DNA of 64,000 bases from positions 13,516,001 to 13,580,000 of the forward strand of contig CAVNZM010000002.1 of assembly GCA_963693365.1 (NCBI GenBank), given 5' to 3'. The notes beneath the pieces are model-generated. The model did no database searches, was not told the DNA's origin, and was given only the letters and a program-made list of their open reading frames with translations. The position numbers and the translations under genes are program-made. This document shows positions 1-12,524 of this stretch, piece after piece (the first letter of the stretch is position 1; each line of letters begins with the position of its first letter). Source of the stretch: Amoebidium appalachense. Its lineage: Eukaryota > Ichthyosporea.

Positions 1-1002
1 GTGTTCCCACAACTAGATGGTAATCTTATTACGCATCATCCTCCCCCCAACTATAATCTGAGATCGATCGCCGAATCCGACTATTGATGTACAGTGCATT
101 GCTATAGCTAGGAAGTTAGTATTATTAGAATTTCATGACGCATAACACAAGCCTGGTAATGTGGTAATGTGTCCCACACATCGGATTGACTTTTAGGAAG
201 TCAAGCATGTGATTTGTACATTATGTAAATATGGTCGCGGAAATGTGCTCCCTGCAGCTGGAGCCTGATCGGAATCATACACCGACGAATAAAAATTATT
301 AGCAATCATGCTATAGTATGTAGATCGGATCATTGAAAATATTAGTGGTTCTGGTGTCCTCCCCCCTCGTTCATGCGTGTCCTTTACACCAGTGTTTTAT
401 CTTCGCTGCCCGAATGCAGTGGGGTGGAACTTCAAGCGGAAAAAACTTGTGGTGGTGGCTTTCATAATCCCGTTGATTCCTTTTCTTTGTTGCAAAAGGG
501 AGTAGGCCCGAATAATGTTTGGTTGGTCCGTTCTCCCCCCCTCCCCTCCCCCCGGGGGCCCTTTTAATGGGCAAAATTTGGGGGGGGGGGGGGGGGGGGG
601 GGGGGGGTATACGGAGGGGCAAGGGGGGAAAGAGAAACGGGTCAACCCCCTCCCCTCCCCTGTGTGTTTGTAAAGGGGGGGGGGGGGGGGAGGGGTTGGG
701 CCTCGATCAAGGGGGGAAGGGGGGAGAGGGGGGGATATCGAATATCGGCCGCGGTATTTCGCTTTTTTGGAGATGAGAAATTGACAAGAAATGTCGGGCT
801 ATTCCGGACTATACGAAAAGGGCCCGTGTATACGTCCTTGGGTTCTAATTCTTGACTACCTTCCCCCCCCCCCTAATTGTTCTCTCTCCGAGGCTGTCTC
901 TCCCAGCTCTCTCTCCCCTCCCCCTCCCCTCGCTCTATCTTTCCCTCTAGCATAAGTTTAGCCACGGTTGCACCAGGCCGCGGCACCCACCTTCTCTCCA
1001 GT

Positions 1003-1036
<34 letters not shown>

Positions 1037-1731
1037 AGTTCTTCCCCCAGCCCTTCCCACCACCCCTTTTTGGGCTAACCATCATAGGGGAGGGGCCTCA
1101 CGCCACCAAAATCTGCCCCTCCCCCCCCCCCCCCCCCCCTCCCCCCCCCCTTCGCCCACTTCTCCCCCTTCCCCCACCCCCCACCCCACCCCCTCCCAAC
1201 CCTTCCCCTCACACCAAAATAGAAGAATTCCTTACAAAAGCTGCTGTATGAACAGGTGAGGACACACGCACACGCACGCACACACACACCGTCACACACA
1301 AAATACATACACACCGTGACACACATGGACGGTGTTACAAACACACACACGCCCACGTACGTGCACACTTACACACACACACACACACACACTTAGGTCA
1401 AAGCGTGTGCCACTACATTAACGGGCAATCCTGGGCGGTTTTATGTGTACTGCTCGTTTACACAAGTATGTAGTGCAACATTGTCAGCAACTGTTACACT
1501 AGCTTGTCCACCCATGGCCACAGACACAAAAACACATCCGTGCCACACGTAATACATCCTAATACATCACACAACAATTGCCAGCGGACGTCAACCCTCT
1601 ATGCGCAACACTTACCCACACACACACAAACAGTTTTACACACGTGCGCGCGCACACACACACACACATGTGCACACACACACACACAGACACACACACA
1701 CACACACACATACACACACACACACACACGT

Positions 1732-1786
<55 letters not shown>

Positions 1787-2440
1787 TGTGTGCACACATA
1801 CATACAATAAAGTGCATTGATTCCCCCCCCCCCCCCCCCCCCCCCCCCACACACACACAAACAGACAGACACACGCACACACACGGCGAGGGAGGGAGGG
1901 ACCGAAAGAGAGAGGGAGGGAGGGAGGGGGAGAGTGAGAGAAGAGAGAGTGAGAGAAGGAGGCAGGGATTGAGGGGGAGGAGGGGAAGAGAGAGAGGGGA
2001 GAGAGAGAGAGAGAGAGAAAGAGAGGGGGGGGGGGGGGGAGGAGAGAGAGAGAGAGAGGGGGGGGGGGGGGGGAGAGGGAGAGAGGGAGGGAGGGAGGGA
2101 GGCCTCAGGAAAAGAGAGAGAGGGAGGGGAGGGGGGGGGGGGGTCAGGGACTCAGGGGGGAGGGATGGTGTGTGAGAGAAGAGAGAGGCGTTTAATTTCA
2201 GGGTTCCCACAAATTTCTCCTTTTAATTTAATAGACCTTCCCTCCACCCGTATATATAGATACAGGCATCTATATTCGCATCTTTTGATGTTGATAGCCC
2301 TGCCACCTGTACCCCCCCCCCCCCCCCCCCCCCCCCGGGGGCACACGCTTTTTTTTTTCTACATTTGTTGTGCCAAGTTGATAAACTTGGCCAACACAAA
2401 CCAACCAGCTTGTCGCCGTAATACATGACGATCTAGAATA
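1..2440. repeat. Low-complexity region: poly-C/poly-G, CA microsatellites, polypurine tract
   Basis: The first ~370 bases look unique but carry no recognisable gene. Then come G tracts (about 581-607, 675-690), C tracts (about 1006-1036, 1118-1150, 1824-1848, 2311-2336), CA/CACG microsatellite (about 1262-1395 and 1613-1790) and a G/A-rich polypurine block (about 1883-2165). Open frames here translate to poly-Pro, poly-Gly or Thr-His/Val-Cys repeats and are repeat translations, not genes. Confidence 0.85.
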
Positions 2441-3860
2441 TTCCGGGTGCTTTTCGGTCTGTCGGCACTGTACTGCCATGCCCATGCAGATGCGAAAGCA
2501 TGAGGCATGATCATGATCCCCAATCAACATGCATGCATATTAGTTGTATGTGTTGGTTTTGAAAATCCAGTCATATTGCAGGGCCAAATATGGATCTATG
2601 TAGCGAGTAAAGCCTGCACTATATATGTTTTTAGTATGTATTGTTGAGGTGATGTGGACAAACGTTTCCCCTCGCCGCCTCACGTGCCCTCGCATTCCTG
2701 CTGCATTCTACATCGCATCGACGCATTCTTGGCGTGCCTAGCGCCTGCCACTCCTGGGCCACACTCTATAAGTACACGACCATCGCCTTCAAACACTGAC
2801 CAGCGTCGTAAGTAAATCTCTGATTATGAGAATGCCTGAGACTCCTCTTTTTGTGATGAAATAAATAGAAGGGAAAGGTTACTCCAACACCTCAGGCTGT
2901 CCAGCGGCCCTGGCAGCGGGTATCCTGAAACAGGCGAGCTCCCCATTTTTTTAGCGTCAATGAAATTTGCCAATAGCTAAGACGTAGCAATTTGTGCACA
3001 GACACAACCTTTAAACCAACCATTTAGAATGATCACACAATAACACCTTTGAGAATGCCTACAAAAAAAACTTAAGGTTTTTGGATGAAAGAAATAGCGT
3101 TGCCCTGTAACGTCAATGCATACCTAAGACGATACGATATGATTACTGGATTCCTAAATCATTAGGGTTTGCTAATGAGCCGCGGTGATTGGTTGATAGT
3201 GATTCCAGGAAAAATCACTCCGAATTCTTCGAATTCCTACATCACCATTGTGCATTTCCATTGGCTGTTTTTACTGAATAAGTTTTTGGGTACACTTGTC
3301 CGGGCAAGTGACACGGAGCCGTAAAACGTGGGCAAGTCGCGTGGCCTTTTTACCAAAGTTCCTCACGGATGGCATAGTCAGTCTACCAGATTAGACTGGA
3401 AGTAAAGAGCAACCGAGAGCGCAGGCAGGCGGATTTCAGCTATCAGCGCCCTTGTTGCTGAGTATAGACCTATAAAGTTGTTGTATTGTGGATCATTAGC
3501 AACACCGTCCACATATGACCCCCGGGTAGAGGTGAACCTGTTAGTGGCGGGGGTCGAAGATTATTGCCGTGGCCATATGCATGAGTGGCTGGTTGTGCTA
3601 GCTAGATAAGACCTTCATGGTAAGCTGTAATAAATTTTTGTTTTTTCATGAGCTTGTAAATATAATACCGAACCAGGTTTAGCTTACACAGTGGCAACTC
3701 TCCTGTTTCAAAGGAGCTGCACGAAAGAATTCCACGACCACCTGTCAGTTCTTTTGGCTGTGTATACGTAGTAATAAAAACAACACATGAACACCACAAA
3801 GACACACATTGCACTACAATTACACAACACCTCACATCACTTTACTGGGGCATTTTTAAG
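2441..3860. other. Unassigned unique DNA upstream of the first gene
   Basis: About 1.4 kb of ordinary-complexity sequence without a convincing coding frame. It is the presumed upstream region of the gene starting at 3861. Apart from the weak TATA-like site and donor noted separately, I see nothing assignable. Confidence 0.6.
2767..2815 (+). promoter_or_regulatory. Possible TATA-like element and 5'UTR splice donor
   Basis: TATAAG lies at 2767-2772 and a strong donor-like GTAAGTAAA begins at 2808. An AG (3859-3860) directly precedes the ATG at 3861, after a T-rich stretch. This could be a core promoter with a short 5'UTR exon and an intron ending at the start codon. Purely positional inference; no transcript evidence. 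Confidence 0.2.
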
Positions 3861-4290
3861 ATGTCGCCCTTAATAACTTTCTTGTTGTGTGCCCTTCAGG
3901 CCACCACAACCCTTGCAGCCAACCTTACCATACCTGTTGGGTCAGGCACCATTTCAGCCGCTGTGGCCGGTGCTTCCCCAGGAGACACACTTGTATTGCA
4001 AAGAGGCACATACACCGAAACTAGAACCATCACTATCACAAAACCCCTCAATATCGTTGGGCGGGCAGACAACACAAGTGTAATTGCTGTGGACGCAGAC
4101 AGGGTGCCCTATGTAATTTCTGTGCAGAGTGATGCGGCGGAATGGAACGTGTCTTTGGTGCAGATTTTCATTCGGAACACACGCACCGGTAATGAGTGTA
4201 ACATCACTGAGCCCTACGCGCTCAATGTGGCGGCCCCAATGGATGTCTACAATGCAACACTGCTTGCTGGATTCGTCAATATTGAAGCAG
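3861..4290 (+). CDS. Exon 1: signal peptide and right-handed beta-helix-like region
   Basis: After the signal peptide the sequence runs AAVAGASPGDTLVLQRGTY, then TITITKPLNIVGR. This is the hallmark of pectate-lyase-like right-handed beta-helix proteins (first coils, asparagine/glycine turns). The exon ends in phase 1 at GCAG|GTACGA. Only ~120 residues of the fold are recognisable, shorter than a full catalytic pectate lyase, so enzymatic activity is not claimed. Confidence 0.7.
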
Positions 4291-6091
4291 GTACGATACG
4301 AACAAAAAAAATGCACTCATCCTTCCCCCCCAACCTGCGCACACACAGACCCAGAAAGAAGGAAAAAAAGAAAAAGTAAAAGAAAGTGCGCAAAAAGGAG
4401 AAGATAATATTTACGGTCGTTCGACGAAGGAACAGAAGATGCCATGGCCATTGGGGACGAGAGAAGGGTGAAAATAAAGTACATGCTTTTGATATTTCTC
4501 TTTTTTTAAATCAGTCTTGCATACGAAACAGCCAAGGCCCGTTGCCAAGCGCGAAACCGAACATTATGAGGGGATGCATACATTTCTGCCGGCATATTAC
4601 ATAGTTAGCTGGCTGCTGCACAAATTGTTATCAGAGGATACCATGTATTCACGCACTGAGTGTGTCTATTTTTGCTAATTTGAACTGTTAAGCGTGTAAT
4701 AACACACTAGTACTGACGTGCGTACATGTTATTGGTACAGACATGGGGCCGTGGTCCAGCACCCGCAACATGCAAGAGGTACGCGTAGGCACATGCGCCT
4801 ACCGCTCAGCCAACCGTACCACTCTGCAGGGGGCGGTATTTTCACTGCACAGTGCCACGTGCCACGGCCGGCTGGCCTTTCGCGTGGCCTTCGATCGCTT
4901 GCGCTCGTGCGGGGCTGAGGTCGACAGAACCAATCCTCAGTTTGTTGCTTACAAGGTCGCTCTGGACTCCAAGTGGACTGAGACGGTCACGTACGATGCA
5001 AAGGGAAAGGTGTGTGTGGTTTTGTGTTCAACCCCTGTTAGGTAGTATGCGGTAGCGAAAACATTCCGAAATGTTAGTAGGTTTTGGTGATCTGCCGTGA
5101 CCTCTGTCATTCGTTATAGCTGATGCTAGACTACGAAAACTCGAAGCAAGTCTATGTGCAAAGAATAGTTGGGAAAAAAGCAAAGAGAGAAAAGGGGGAC
5201 AGGAGGGGAGGGAGGGGAAGAAAGGGAGAAAAAGGAGAAAAGAAGATACAGGCGAACGAATGTGAGCGTGTGCAGCGAGAAAAAATTCGCTACATATGAA
5301 CGTGTGCATATGTATTTGTGTGCTGACCATTGTTTTGACCACGACAGAAACTCCTACGAAAGGCGCACCGCGAAGCCACCGCCGCCACGATCATGCGTGT
5401 ACAGCTAGACCGTGTGGGGCGGGTCAACGCCACCATAGCCGTGGTCCACGCCACCCCGTATCAGATTCAGGCAGTAATCACAGCCGTCACGCGTCAAGAC
5501 GATAACACAACAGACATAGACGTAGCCCTCCTCCTCCCGTTTCCTTTCTCTATCCCCGTTCCGGCAAGCGGCTCCGTGGCTGCAATAAAAACGGTCGTTC
5601 CTGTTAGGGGACTCACCAATTGGACGATGACAAGCAGTGTGTGTGATCGTACTCCCCTTCGCGGCGCGTGTGGACAGAGTCTACGTTTCAGTATGGAGGG
5701 GTGTCAGATTACGGGCCAATACATGCTCAATGGTATTTGGACTCAGTGTCAGTTGCATGACTACACGGGTAGCCCACTCAACCCCAACTTCTGCCCGCCG
5801 CTGCCGAAAGATGCTATTGCGATTTCGTTGAATATTGACGCTAGGGACTTTTGCACAAGTAAGAGCAACGTGCTTGGCCTCTTTAAGGCTACCGTCAACC
5901 TATGGTAGTTTTCAACGCCCCTCCCCCTTCAACCCCCTCGCCCCCCCCCTCCCGCCCCCTCCCCTCTGTCTCCCATCCCCCTTCCCCTCCCTCCCTCACC
6001 CCTTGGTCCTCCTCTCTCTCTCTATTTTTAAACACTGTAGTCCTTCCGCTACCCTTCTTCTTTCAACATAATATTCGATCATGCCATTGCA

Positions 6092-6131
<40 letters not shown>

Positions 6132-7196
6132 CCAGAGGTTAATTGCTAAATTGTGTTCGTGGGACATCTCCCTCGTAGTGAACCAAATTCATTTTTTTCT
6201 TCCCTCTGCAAAATGTCAATCAAAATCACGCTGTCTTGTTTTGGTACCTGTGAGCGGTTTGTGACCCAAAATAGGGTGCTGATTACTAACGAATAAGACG
6301 CAACAACAGGGCCGATGCCAACTTCACGCAAAAGCGCACAAGCACCGAGTTCAAACTTGGCCAACCCGTGTACGCATCCGTCGACATCAAGCCGGGCGAC
6401 AGCGGTATTCAAGTACAAAACGGCCAGATCGTAGACATGGTGCGATCAAACGCCGACAACGTAACCAGCGGAAGTAACGACACAAACTGTCCCACCACCA
6501 CCACCAATGGTACCAACTTGACTCAGGGGTTTGTGTCAAGCGCACCCGCTGCCGGAAGTTCCGACATGGCGCAGATTCAGACGGCAATCGGCCTGACCAC
6601 AAGTGTGGCCTGTGCTGCACCTGCATCCCGCCGTATGTTCTCCCGCCTCCTTTCTCCCCTCCTTCCTCCCCTCCCCTCCCCCCCCCCCCCCACACACACA
6701 CACGCACACACGCACACACCCCTATACACCCCACCTCCTTTACCCCCTCCCCTTCCGCTCCACCTGCCCTAACAGATGATACCATGGCTCGTTTGGTTTC
6801 GCACCAATCCATTGAGAACTCTTTCCGATAACGAATTCCTATCAGCCGATAGCATGTACCGATTACCACCCTTTTTTAAGGTCTTCCTGTAAACTTTACC
6901 CATTTGAACCAATTCATACCTCTAACTCACACGTGCATGTTTTCCACCCACACAGACTTGTCCAACACGGCTACCGTCTACACTGAAAAAGACGAGCAGG
7001 GCTACTTCCAAACCATCACCCTCGGGGGCCTTAACACGTTCTCAGCCATTATCAACCAGACAAAATCTGTGACGGTGTGTGTTGCTGTAGCCGAAATCTT
7101 CACCCTACCCGACTTTGCCGGGCCCTCCTACGTGCTCACCTCCCTCACGGGGTGCACGGTTTACAATCTCGATGGTATTTGCCCAATCCCTCCCCC

Positions 7197-7237
<41 letters not shown>

Positions 7238-7508
7238 AAATAATAATAATAAAAATAATAATAATAATAAAGAAAGAAAAGAAGAGAAGGAAAGAAGGAA
7301 AGAAAAAAAAGAAAAGAGACCCCAACATAACCTCCGTCACCATCACGACCTATATTAAAAGCCTGAAATCCAGCTGCTTTCCCGCCTTTTACGGTTGTTG
7401 GTGGTGGTGTATATCTAGACCTTGGGTGGACATAAGGATAAGTGTGTGATTGCTCCATGACGGGTTGAATTGGACTTGCCCCGTACCAGCATAGTCTAAC
7501 CCCCCCCC

Positions 7509-7539
<31 letters not shown>

Positions 7540-8593
7540 ATACACACACACACCCTCCCCCCCCATCACCCCCCCTGCACAGGCATCACGGGTCCAGCCA
7601 CAGCCATTGGCTCTTTGGTGGTCACACAGCCCTTGGCAGCAAAAGTCAAAGGTATTATCTACACCTTCCCCCCCCCCCCCCTCTCCTCCCCCCTTCCCCC
7701 CCCCCCCCCCCCCCCCCCCCCCGCGGCCCCTTCCCCTGCCCAGCCCAATCGAAAAACATAAAACCAGGTGCCAAACTCCTTTTCTCTCGTCTCCCTATGC
7801 CCGTATGGAGATATTCCTGCACCCCTCTCGACTCTGGATCTCGTTCTCCAATTATTCCCCCCCCCCCCCCCCCCCCCCCCCCCTCCCCCCCCCCCTTCTC
7901 CCCCTCCCCAATACGGAAACACACCCGCAGGCAGACAGAAAGAAAGAATTCGTCTCACTACCATTGAATATCTTTCCTGCCTGCTCCCTTGCCCCTCCTT
8001 CCCATTCCTCCTTCCCAATATTGCCTCCCCCTCCCCCCCCCCCCTCCCCCCCCCCCCCCCCCCCTCTCCCCCTCCTCCTCCTCCTCCCCCTCCCCCCGGC
8101 CCCTCCTCTCCCCAACCCCCAACCACCATCACCACCCAAATCTCCCCCCCCCCCCCCCCCCCGCCCCTTTCCCCCCTCCTCCCCCCCCCCCTCCCCCTCC
8201 CTCCGGCCCCCCACAAATATACATCTCCCCCTTCCTCACCCTCTCTTGCCTTCCTCAGTTGCGCCCGCGCTCGTATCAGCCAGCAGCAGCGGAGATTTCC
8301 CAGCTTCCAACATAGTGGACGGAATTAGGCCCATGGGCGAGTGTTGGTCCTCTGGGCCGGCCGCCTACCCTGCAGTGGCCCTGCAAATGGACTCATATTA
8401 CCTCGTGGACCATGTGTTGATCTATGGCCCCGAGGCTGACAGTTTGAAGGTGTGTGTGTGTGTGTGTGTGTTTATAAAGGTGTGCGTGTTTGCCCGGCTT
8501 TGGGGGACGAGGCGGGGGGTCTAGCTCGTCTTGTATTCGAGTCTCATCCTTAGTTTAACCATGCCCCTCCCCCCCCCCCCCCCCCCCCCCCCC

Positions 8594-8647
<54 letters not shown>

Positions 8648-8684
8648 CCCATCCTCCCTCCGCCCCTTGCACCCATCCCCTTCT

Positions 8685-8752
<68 letters not shown>

Positions 8753-10842
8753 CTTTTCCCGTCCCTCCCTGTTGCCTCTCTAGTCCTGTCTTCGCTCACC
8801 CTGGCTAATCATTTCTGCCCCTTCCCACTCCCCCCTCCCCCCTCCCCACCCCCCCCTCCCCACCCGGAAAAAAAAAAAAAATGCAGATTTTTGTTGACGG
8901 GCAGGCCTGTGGGGATGCATCGGGCTGGCCTGACACTCAGGATGGCGGTGTGCTGGTGGTGTGCCCAGCCAATCTGATTGGTCGAACAGTGAAGCTGGTG
9001 TCATTCAGCCCCGACACGGACCTGTCTCTGTGTGAAGTCGAGGTCTGGGGCCAGAAGAGTACGTGTGCCCCTCTCCCCCTCCCCAACCCGCTCCTCTTCC
9101 CCCCTCCCCTCCCTGCCTCCCCCTCCCCCCCCCCTCCCCCCCCCCCCCCCCCCCAAAAAAAAAAAAAAAAAAAAAAAAAAGGTCTCGTGTGATGGAGTCT
9201 TATCTAATCTGCACACTGCTAGGTTCTGAGGCTGGTAGCTACAGCTACATTTTGCAGAATATCTACAGAATACTCATGTATTCCATCCCACGTGGACACC
9301 TTCACCATGACGTTCCGTAGCTATAATCAGCAAATTTCCTACCACACAGCTACATGTTCTAACCCACACATCCACCCAAACACAGTGCCCAGCTATGTTC
9401 CGCCTGCCGGGGTCCCCACGGATATCAGTATCCCTACAGATGTGCCATCCACCCCCGTCGACACCAACACATCGACAGATACTGCCGCACCTACAGCCAC
9501 CGACAAACCCACCGTATTGGCTCCCGTCTCGTCGGACACAATTGCGACCAATAAGGACACGACGACGGCACAGGTGACGACCAAACAAGACACTACAAGC
9601 ACGTCGCTATCCAATGAAATGGCGCAGGCTACCAACTCTCCCACCCTATTGGCTCCAGTCGTGTCGGACACAATTGCGACCAATAAGGACACTACGAGGG
9701 CACAGGTGGCGACCAAACAAGACACTGCAAGCACGTCGCTATCCGATGAAATGATGCAGGCTACCAACGCTCCCACCCTATTGGCTCCCGTCGTGTCGGA
9801 CACAACCAACAAGGACACGACGGCAGGAGAGGCGGCAACCAATCAAAATGCTGCAAATAATCTGCTATCCAATGAAATGGCGCAGGCTACCGATCAAGCG
9901 GTTCAGAACAACACAAACACAAACACTGCACTTCGCAGGCGCGCCACCGTGGCCCCCAGCAATAAAGGTAAATCTACCACCGGATTGGCTAAGGACGGGA
10001 GGGTGGTTAGCGCGATCCAATTTGAGTTTAAGATCCAAGTCGATTACGTCGATCGGAAGGGTGCGGCACGTAGACGCAGACACACATTCACCGCCCGTGC
10101 TGCGAGCGAATCTGCATCGGCACAATCACCCCCTCTCTCCATTGCATACGACAACGTTGAATTCAACACACAGAAGCAATGGGAGGCCGTAAACCCGGAA
10201 CCCATTCAAGAAACACAGGATGACGGATTGGTAATGGTGGCCGCCGGCGTGTCCGGGGTTCTGCTATTTTTGGGATGTGGCGTGTGCACGGGTATAATGG
10301 CAACCATGTACGTACGCCTGGGCCGGTTGAGAAGAAAGGTGGCTATGGAATCAAGACTGGTTGGATTTAGCGCAACGGGGGGCCTGGCCCAATCATCTTC
10401 TGACATTAAATGCTCCAACCTATCACGTACGAGCAGTACGAGCAGTACCGCAAAACTTTTGTCAATGAACGGCGAACGAAGGGGATCGAACGAATCGCAT
10501 GTTTCTATTTCCGGCCACCGTAATTCTGTCTCTGTTTCTAGCGTGGGGAGTGATTCGTCATTGCACGGATCGAGGAGAGGTAGCGATAATAATAGACTGG
10601 TTTCTACGTGGTCTAATAGTAATTTGGCCGAAGTTGGTAGAAGGAATTCGCTAGAAAAGTTGTATGGGGGGCAGGTTCAAAATATGGAAAAGGCAGTTGG
10701 TAGAAGGAATTCGCTAGAAAAGTTGTATGGGGGGCAGGTGCAAAATATGGAAAATGCATTGGCCGGGAGGATGCAAGGTAATGGTAATGGGTTGGGGAGA
10801 AAGGGATCGAATGTGTCCCTCATTAGTATGCCTTCGGTATAG
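3861..10842 (+). CDS. Type I membrane protein: beta-helix + F5/8C-like lectin domain + stalk repeats + TM + RRNSLE tail
   Basis: Predicted cell-surface protein of 1,228 aa. Coding exons 3861-4290, 4741-5009, 5348-5904, 6310-6632, 6956-7174, 7583-7651, 8259-8449, 8887-9058 and 9386-10842; all junctions are GT-AG and the joined length is 3,687 nt, a multiple of three. The start ATG opens a clear signal peptide (hydrophobic LITFLLCAL core). Order: beta-helix-like region (~20-143), cysteine-containing extracellular region (~144-622), F5/8C or F-type-lectin-like domain (~623-744), Thr/Ser-rich stalk with three 44-aa repeats (~785-913), membrane helix (~1024-1046) and a ~180-aa basic/Ser-rich cytoplasmic tail. 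Many N-x-S/T sites lie before the helix and none is needed after it. I do not recognise the whole architecture as a named family; adhesion or sugar recognition is inferred from the domains. Confidence 0.85.
4741..7651 (+). CDS. Exons 2-6: cysteine-containing extracellular region, possibly ZP-like
   Basis: Five exons (4741-5009, 5348-5904, 6310-6632, 6956-7174, 7583-7651) encode ~480 residues with scattered cysteines and many N-glycosylation sequons. Around the exon 3/4 junction the pattern FTQKRTSTEFKLGQPVYASV recalls the link between the halves of ZP modules, but cysteine spacing was not verified, so this is a weak suggestion. The exon 3 donor is GTAGTT after TATG; the next exon starts at 6310 after a TACTAAC branch-like site (6284-6290). 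An alternative donor at 5859 (GTAAGAG) breaks the frame. Confidence 0.6.
8259..9058 (+). CDS. Exons 7-8: F5/8 type C / F-type-lectin-like domain
   Basis: Exons 8259-8449 and 8887-9058 join in phase 0 into ~122 residues. They show the discoidin/fucolectin pattern: SASSSGDFPASNIVDG at the N terminus, a YYLVDHVLIYG strand, an IFVDGQACG strand, then VCPANLIGRTVKLVS and terminal LSLCEVEVWG. The last motif is typical of F-type lectins and related galactose-binding-like folds. It probably binds a carbohydrate or similar surface ligand. The exon 8 acceptor sits at the end of a poly-A tract (AAATGCAG|ATT). Confidence 0.7.
8595..8641. repeat. (AT)n microsatellite in intron 7, flanked by C(n) and C(n)A(n) tracts
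   Basis: An AT dinucleotide run follows a poly-C tract. Downstream are a second poly-C run (about 8687-8713) joined directly to a long poly-A (8714-8749) and a poly-A ending in the exon 8 acceptor. Confidence 0.9.
9386..10842 (+). CDS. Exon 9: stalk, transmembrane helix and cytoplasmic tail
   Basis: The terminal exon (~484 residues) starts with a Pro/Thr-rich stalk and continues through three near-identical 44-aa repeats and a basic stretch (LRRRATVAP; RRRRHTF). A hydrophobic helix follows (VMVAAGVSGVLLFLGCGVC, ~1024-1046) and then arginines (YVRLGRLRRK) mark the cytoplasmic side. The tail is rich in Ser, Arg and Asn and ends SLISMPSV. The stop codon is TAG at 10840-10842. Confidence 0.8.
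9508..9894 (+). repeat. Three coding tandem repeats of 132 bp (44 aa)
   Basis: Units at 9508-9639, 9640-9771 and 9772-about 9894 encode PT(V/L)LAPV(S/V)SDT...NKDTT...Q(D/N)...(S/N)(S/N)xLS(N/D)EM(A/M)QAT. The third lacks the codons for IA before TNKDT. The repeats lengthen an O-glycosylatable stalk outside the membrane and are a natural site for copy-number variation. Confidence 0.85.
10633..10758 (+). repeat. Two 63-bp repeats in the cytoplasmic tail (VGRRNSLEKLYGGQVQNMEK)
   Basis: Near-identical 21-codon units begin at 10633 and 10696. Each carries RRNS, which fits the basophilic kinase consensus R-R-x-S. They lie after the membrane helix, so on the cytoplasmic side. Phosphorylation is inferred. 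Confidence 0.8.
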
Positions 10843-12485
10843 AAGGGTAGAACGGGTTTGAGTTAGTGTGTGTGTGTGTGTGTACGTGTTCGTGAAATGC
10901 TTGAATTTTAGTTGAGACCCTAGCACTCACCGTATGTTTTGCGAAGATAATCTCAATGCCTTCGCCTTAGACTATGTGAACTGCGTGCACCCGCGTACGC
11001 ACACATTGAACACACAAGAGAAAGAGATACCAACTGTCTAGTGAGAAAAAGTTGGTGTGCCTTAATAGGACTTCTTGAAACCAAACTTGGGTTACTTTTT
11101 ACTCCACGCTATGTAGGGTTGAGCGAATCTGTACTGTGCTGTATGTACGCGATGATGTAGGCTGAATGGTTTCTCTCTTGTGTTAGTATGTAATAGTCGA
11201 GGTGTTAATTTGTGATGCAGAGTGTACTTTGACACAACGATGACTTAATTTGTAAGATTGGAAATGTTAAGTGATAATATACGCGTTTGATTTTTTAAGT
11301 TTGTCATAGTTGCAATGATGTTAAGTACATAGACCGTCAAGTGTTCTGTTGGTGGGCTGGTACCCGCCTGGTAGCGGTAAAGAAAGAAATACGTTCAAAA
11401 GAAAAAAATGGTGCATCTCATTAGATAAAAAAGAAATACGTTGGAAAAAAAAATTGTGGGCATGTCCCATCTTATCAGATGTCTAAGCACGAATCTGACT
11501 CGAAACCCCCCCCCCCCCCCCCCCCCCCCCCTCTTCCCCTTCCCCTAACCACGTGCACCATCACCACCACCACCACCACACACACACACACACACACAAA
11601 CACGTGTATACACCCGGGTGGCCACCACCACCATCATTGAATGTTGGCCTCTGCAAGTCTCGTGCACCGTGTTCCTCATGTGTAGTAACTCTTGTGCTTG
11701 TCACGGTATTGTTATGCATCCCCCCCTCTCCCCCCCCCCCCCCCCCCCCCCTCTTCCCCAGCGCTAGCGCGACCTCCTACCTCCTTCTTCCCACGATGTG
11801 CACACAGGCATAGTATGCCCACTCGGTCTGGCACAATTCAATCCCTCCCCCCCCCCCCCCCCCTCCCCCCGGCCCCCCTCTCCCCCCCCCTCCCCCCCCC
11901 CCCCACCCCACCCCACCCCACCCCGGCCCCCCCTCCTTCCCTCCCCCCCCCCCCTCTCTCTCTCTCTCCACCTCCCCCCCCCCCCCCCCGTATCCCTCCC
12001 ACCAGAGTTCTTATTCTTACAATAAAAAGTAGGAATATCGCAATCTAAAAAAATATTGCATTAACCAGGTAATCGCGTCAGATTTGACTGATTAGCCATG
12101 TATGGAAATTTGGGCGGGAATTCGCGAAGTTTTGGTGCGCGCAAAAAAAAAGTTTTTATAAAAAAATTAAAAAGTAGGTATATGGTGTTAGAAATTTATT
12201 TTAAACCGTTTAGTATCAGTGACCCACACCCATGCATAGGGCATGTCACGATACCCGGCCGGCATCAGTGTATTCACATACATATGCTTAGAGCACTTGC
12301 ACACAAGGTGCATGTTGCTATGTATAGGCACGTGAACATATAATGTGCCTGCACACTAGGTTTGGCTATAAAAAAAATGAAAAAATAAAAAAAAGATTGC
12401 CCATCGGCACACACGCATGCATTTGTACACAAAGTGCACTGGCATTCCGTACAGACATCATAATGGCACTGGTATACCCACCTCC

Positions 12486-12524
<39 letters not shown>

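Noticed and set aside
5859-5866. Strong donor GTAAGAGC in exon 3 of the first gene
   Set aside because: Using it puts the next exon out of frame. The donor at 5905 restores frame and gives a coherent protein.
7659-8315. Long Pro-rich and Gly-rich open frames on both strands
   Set aside because: They arise from poly-C/poly-G tracts in an intron of the first gene; real exons flank them in phase.
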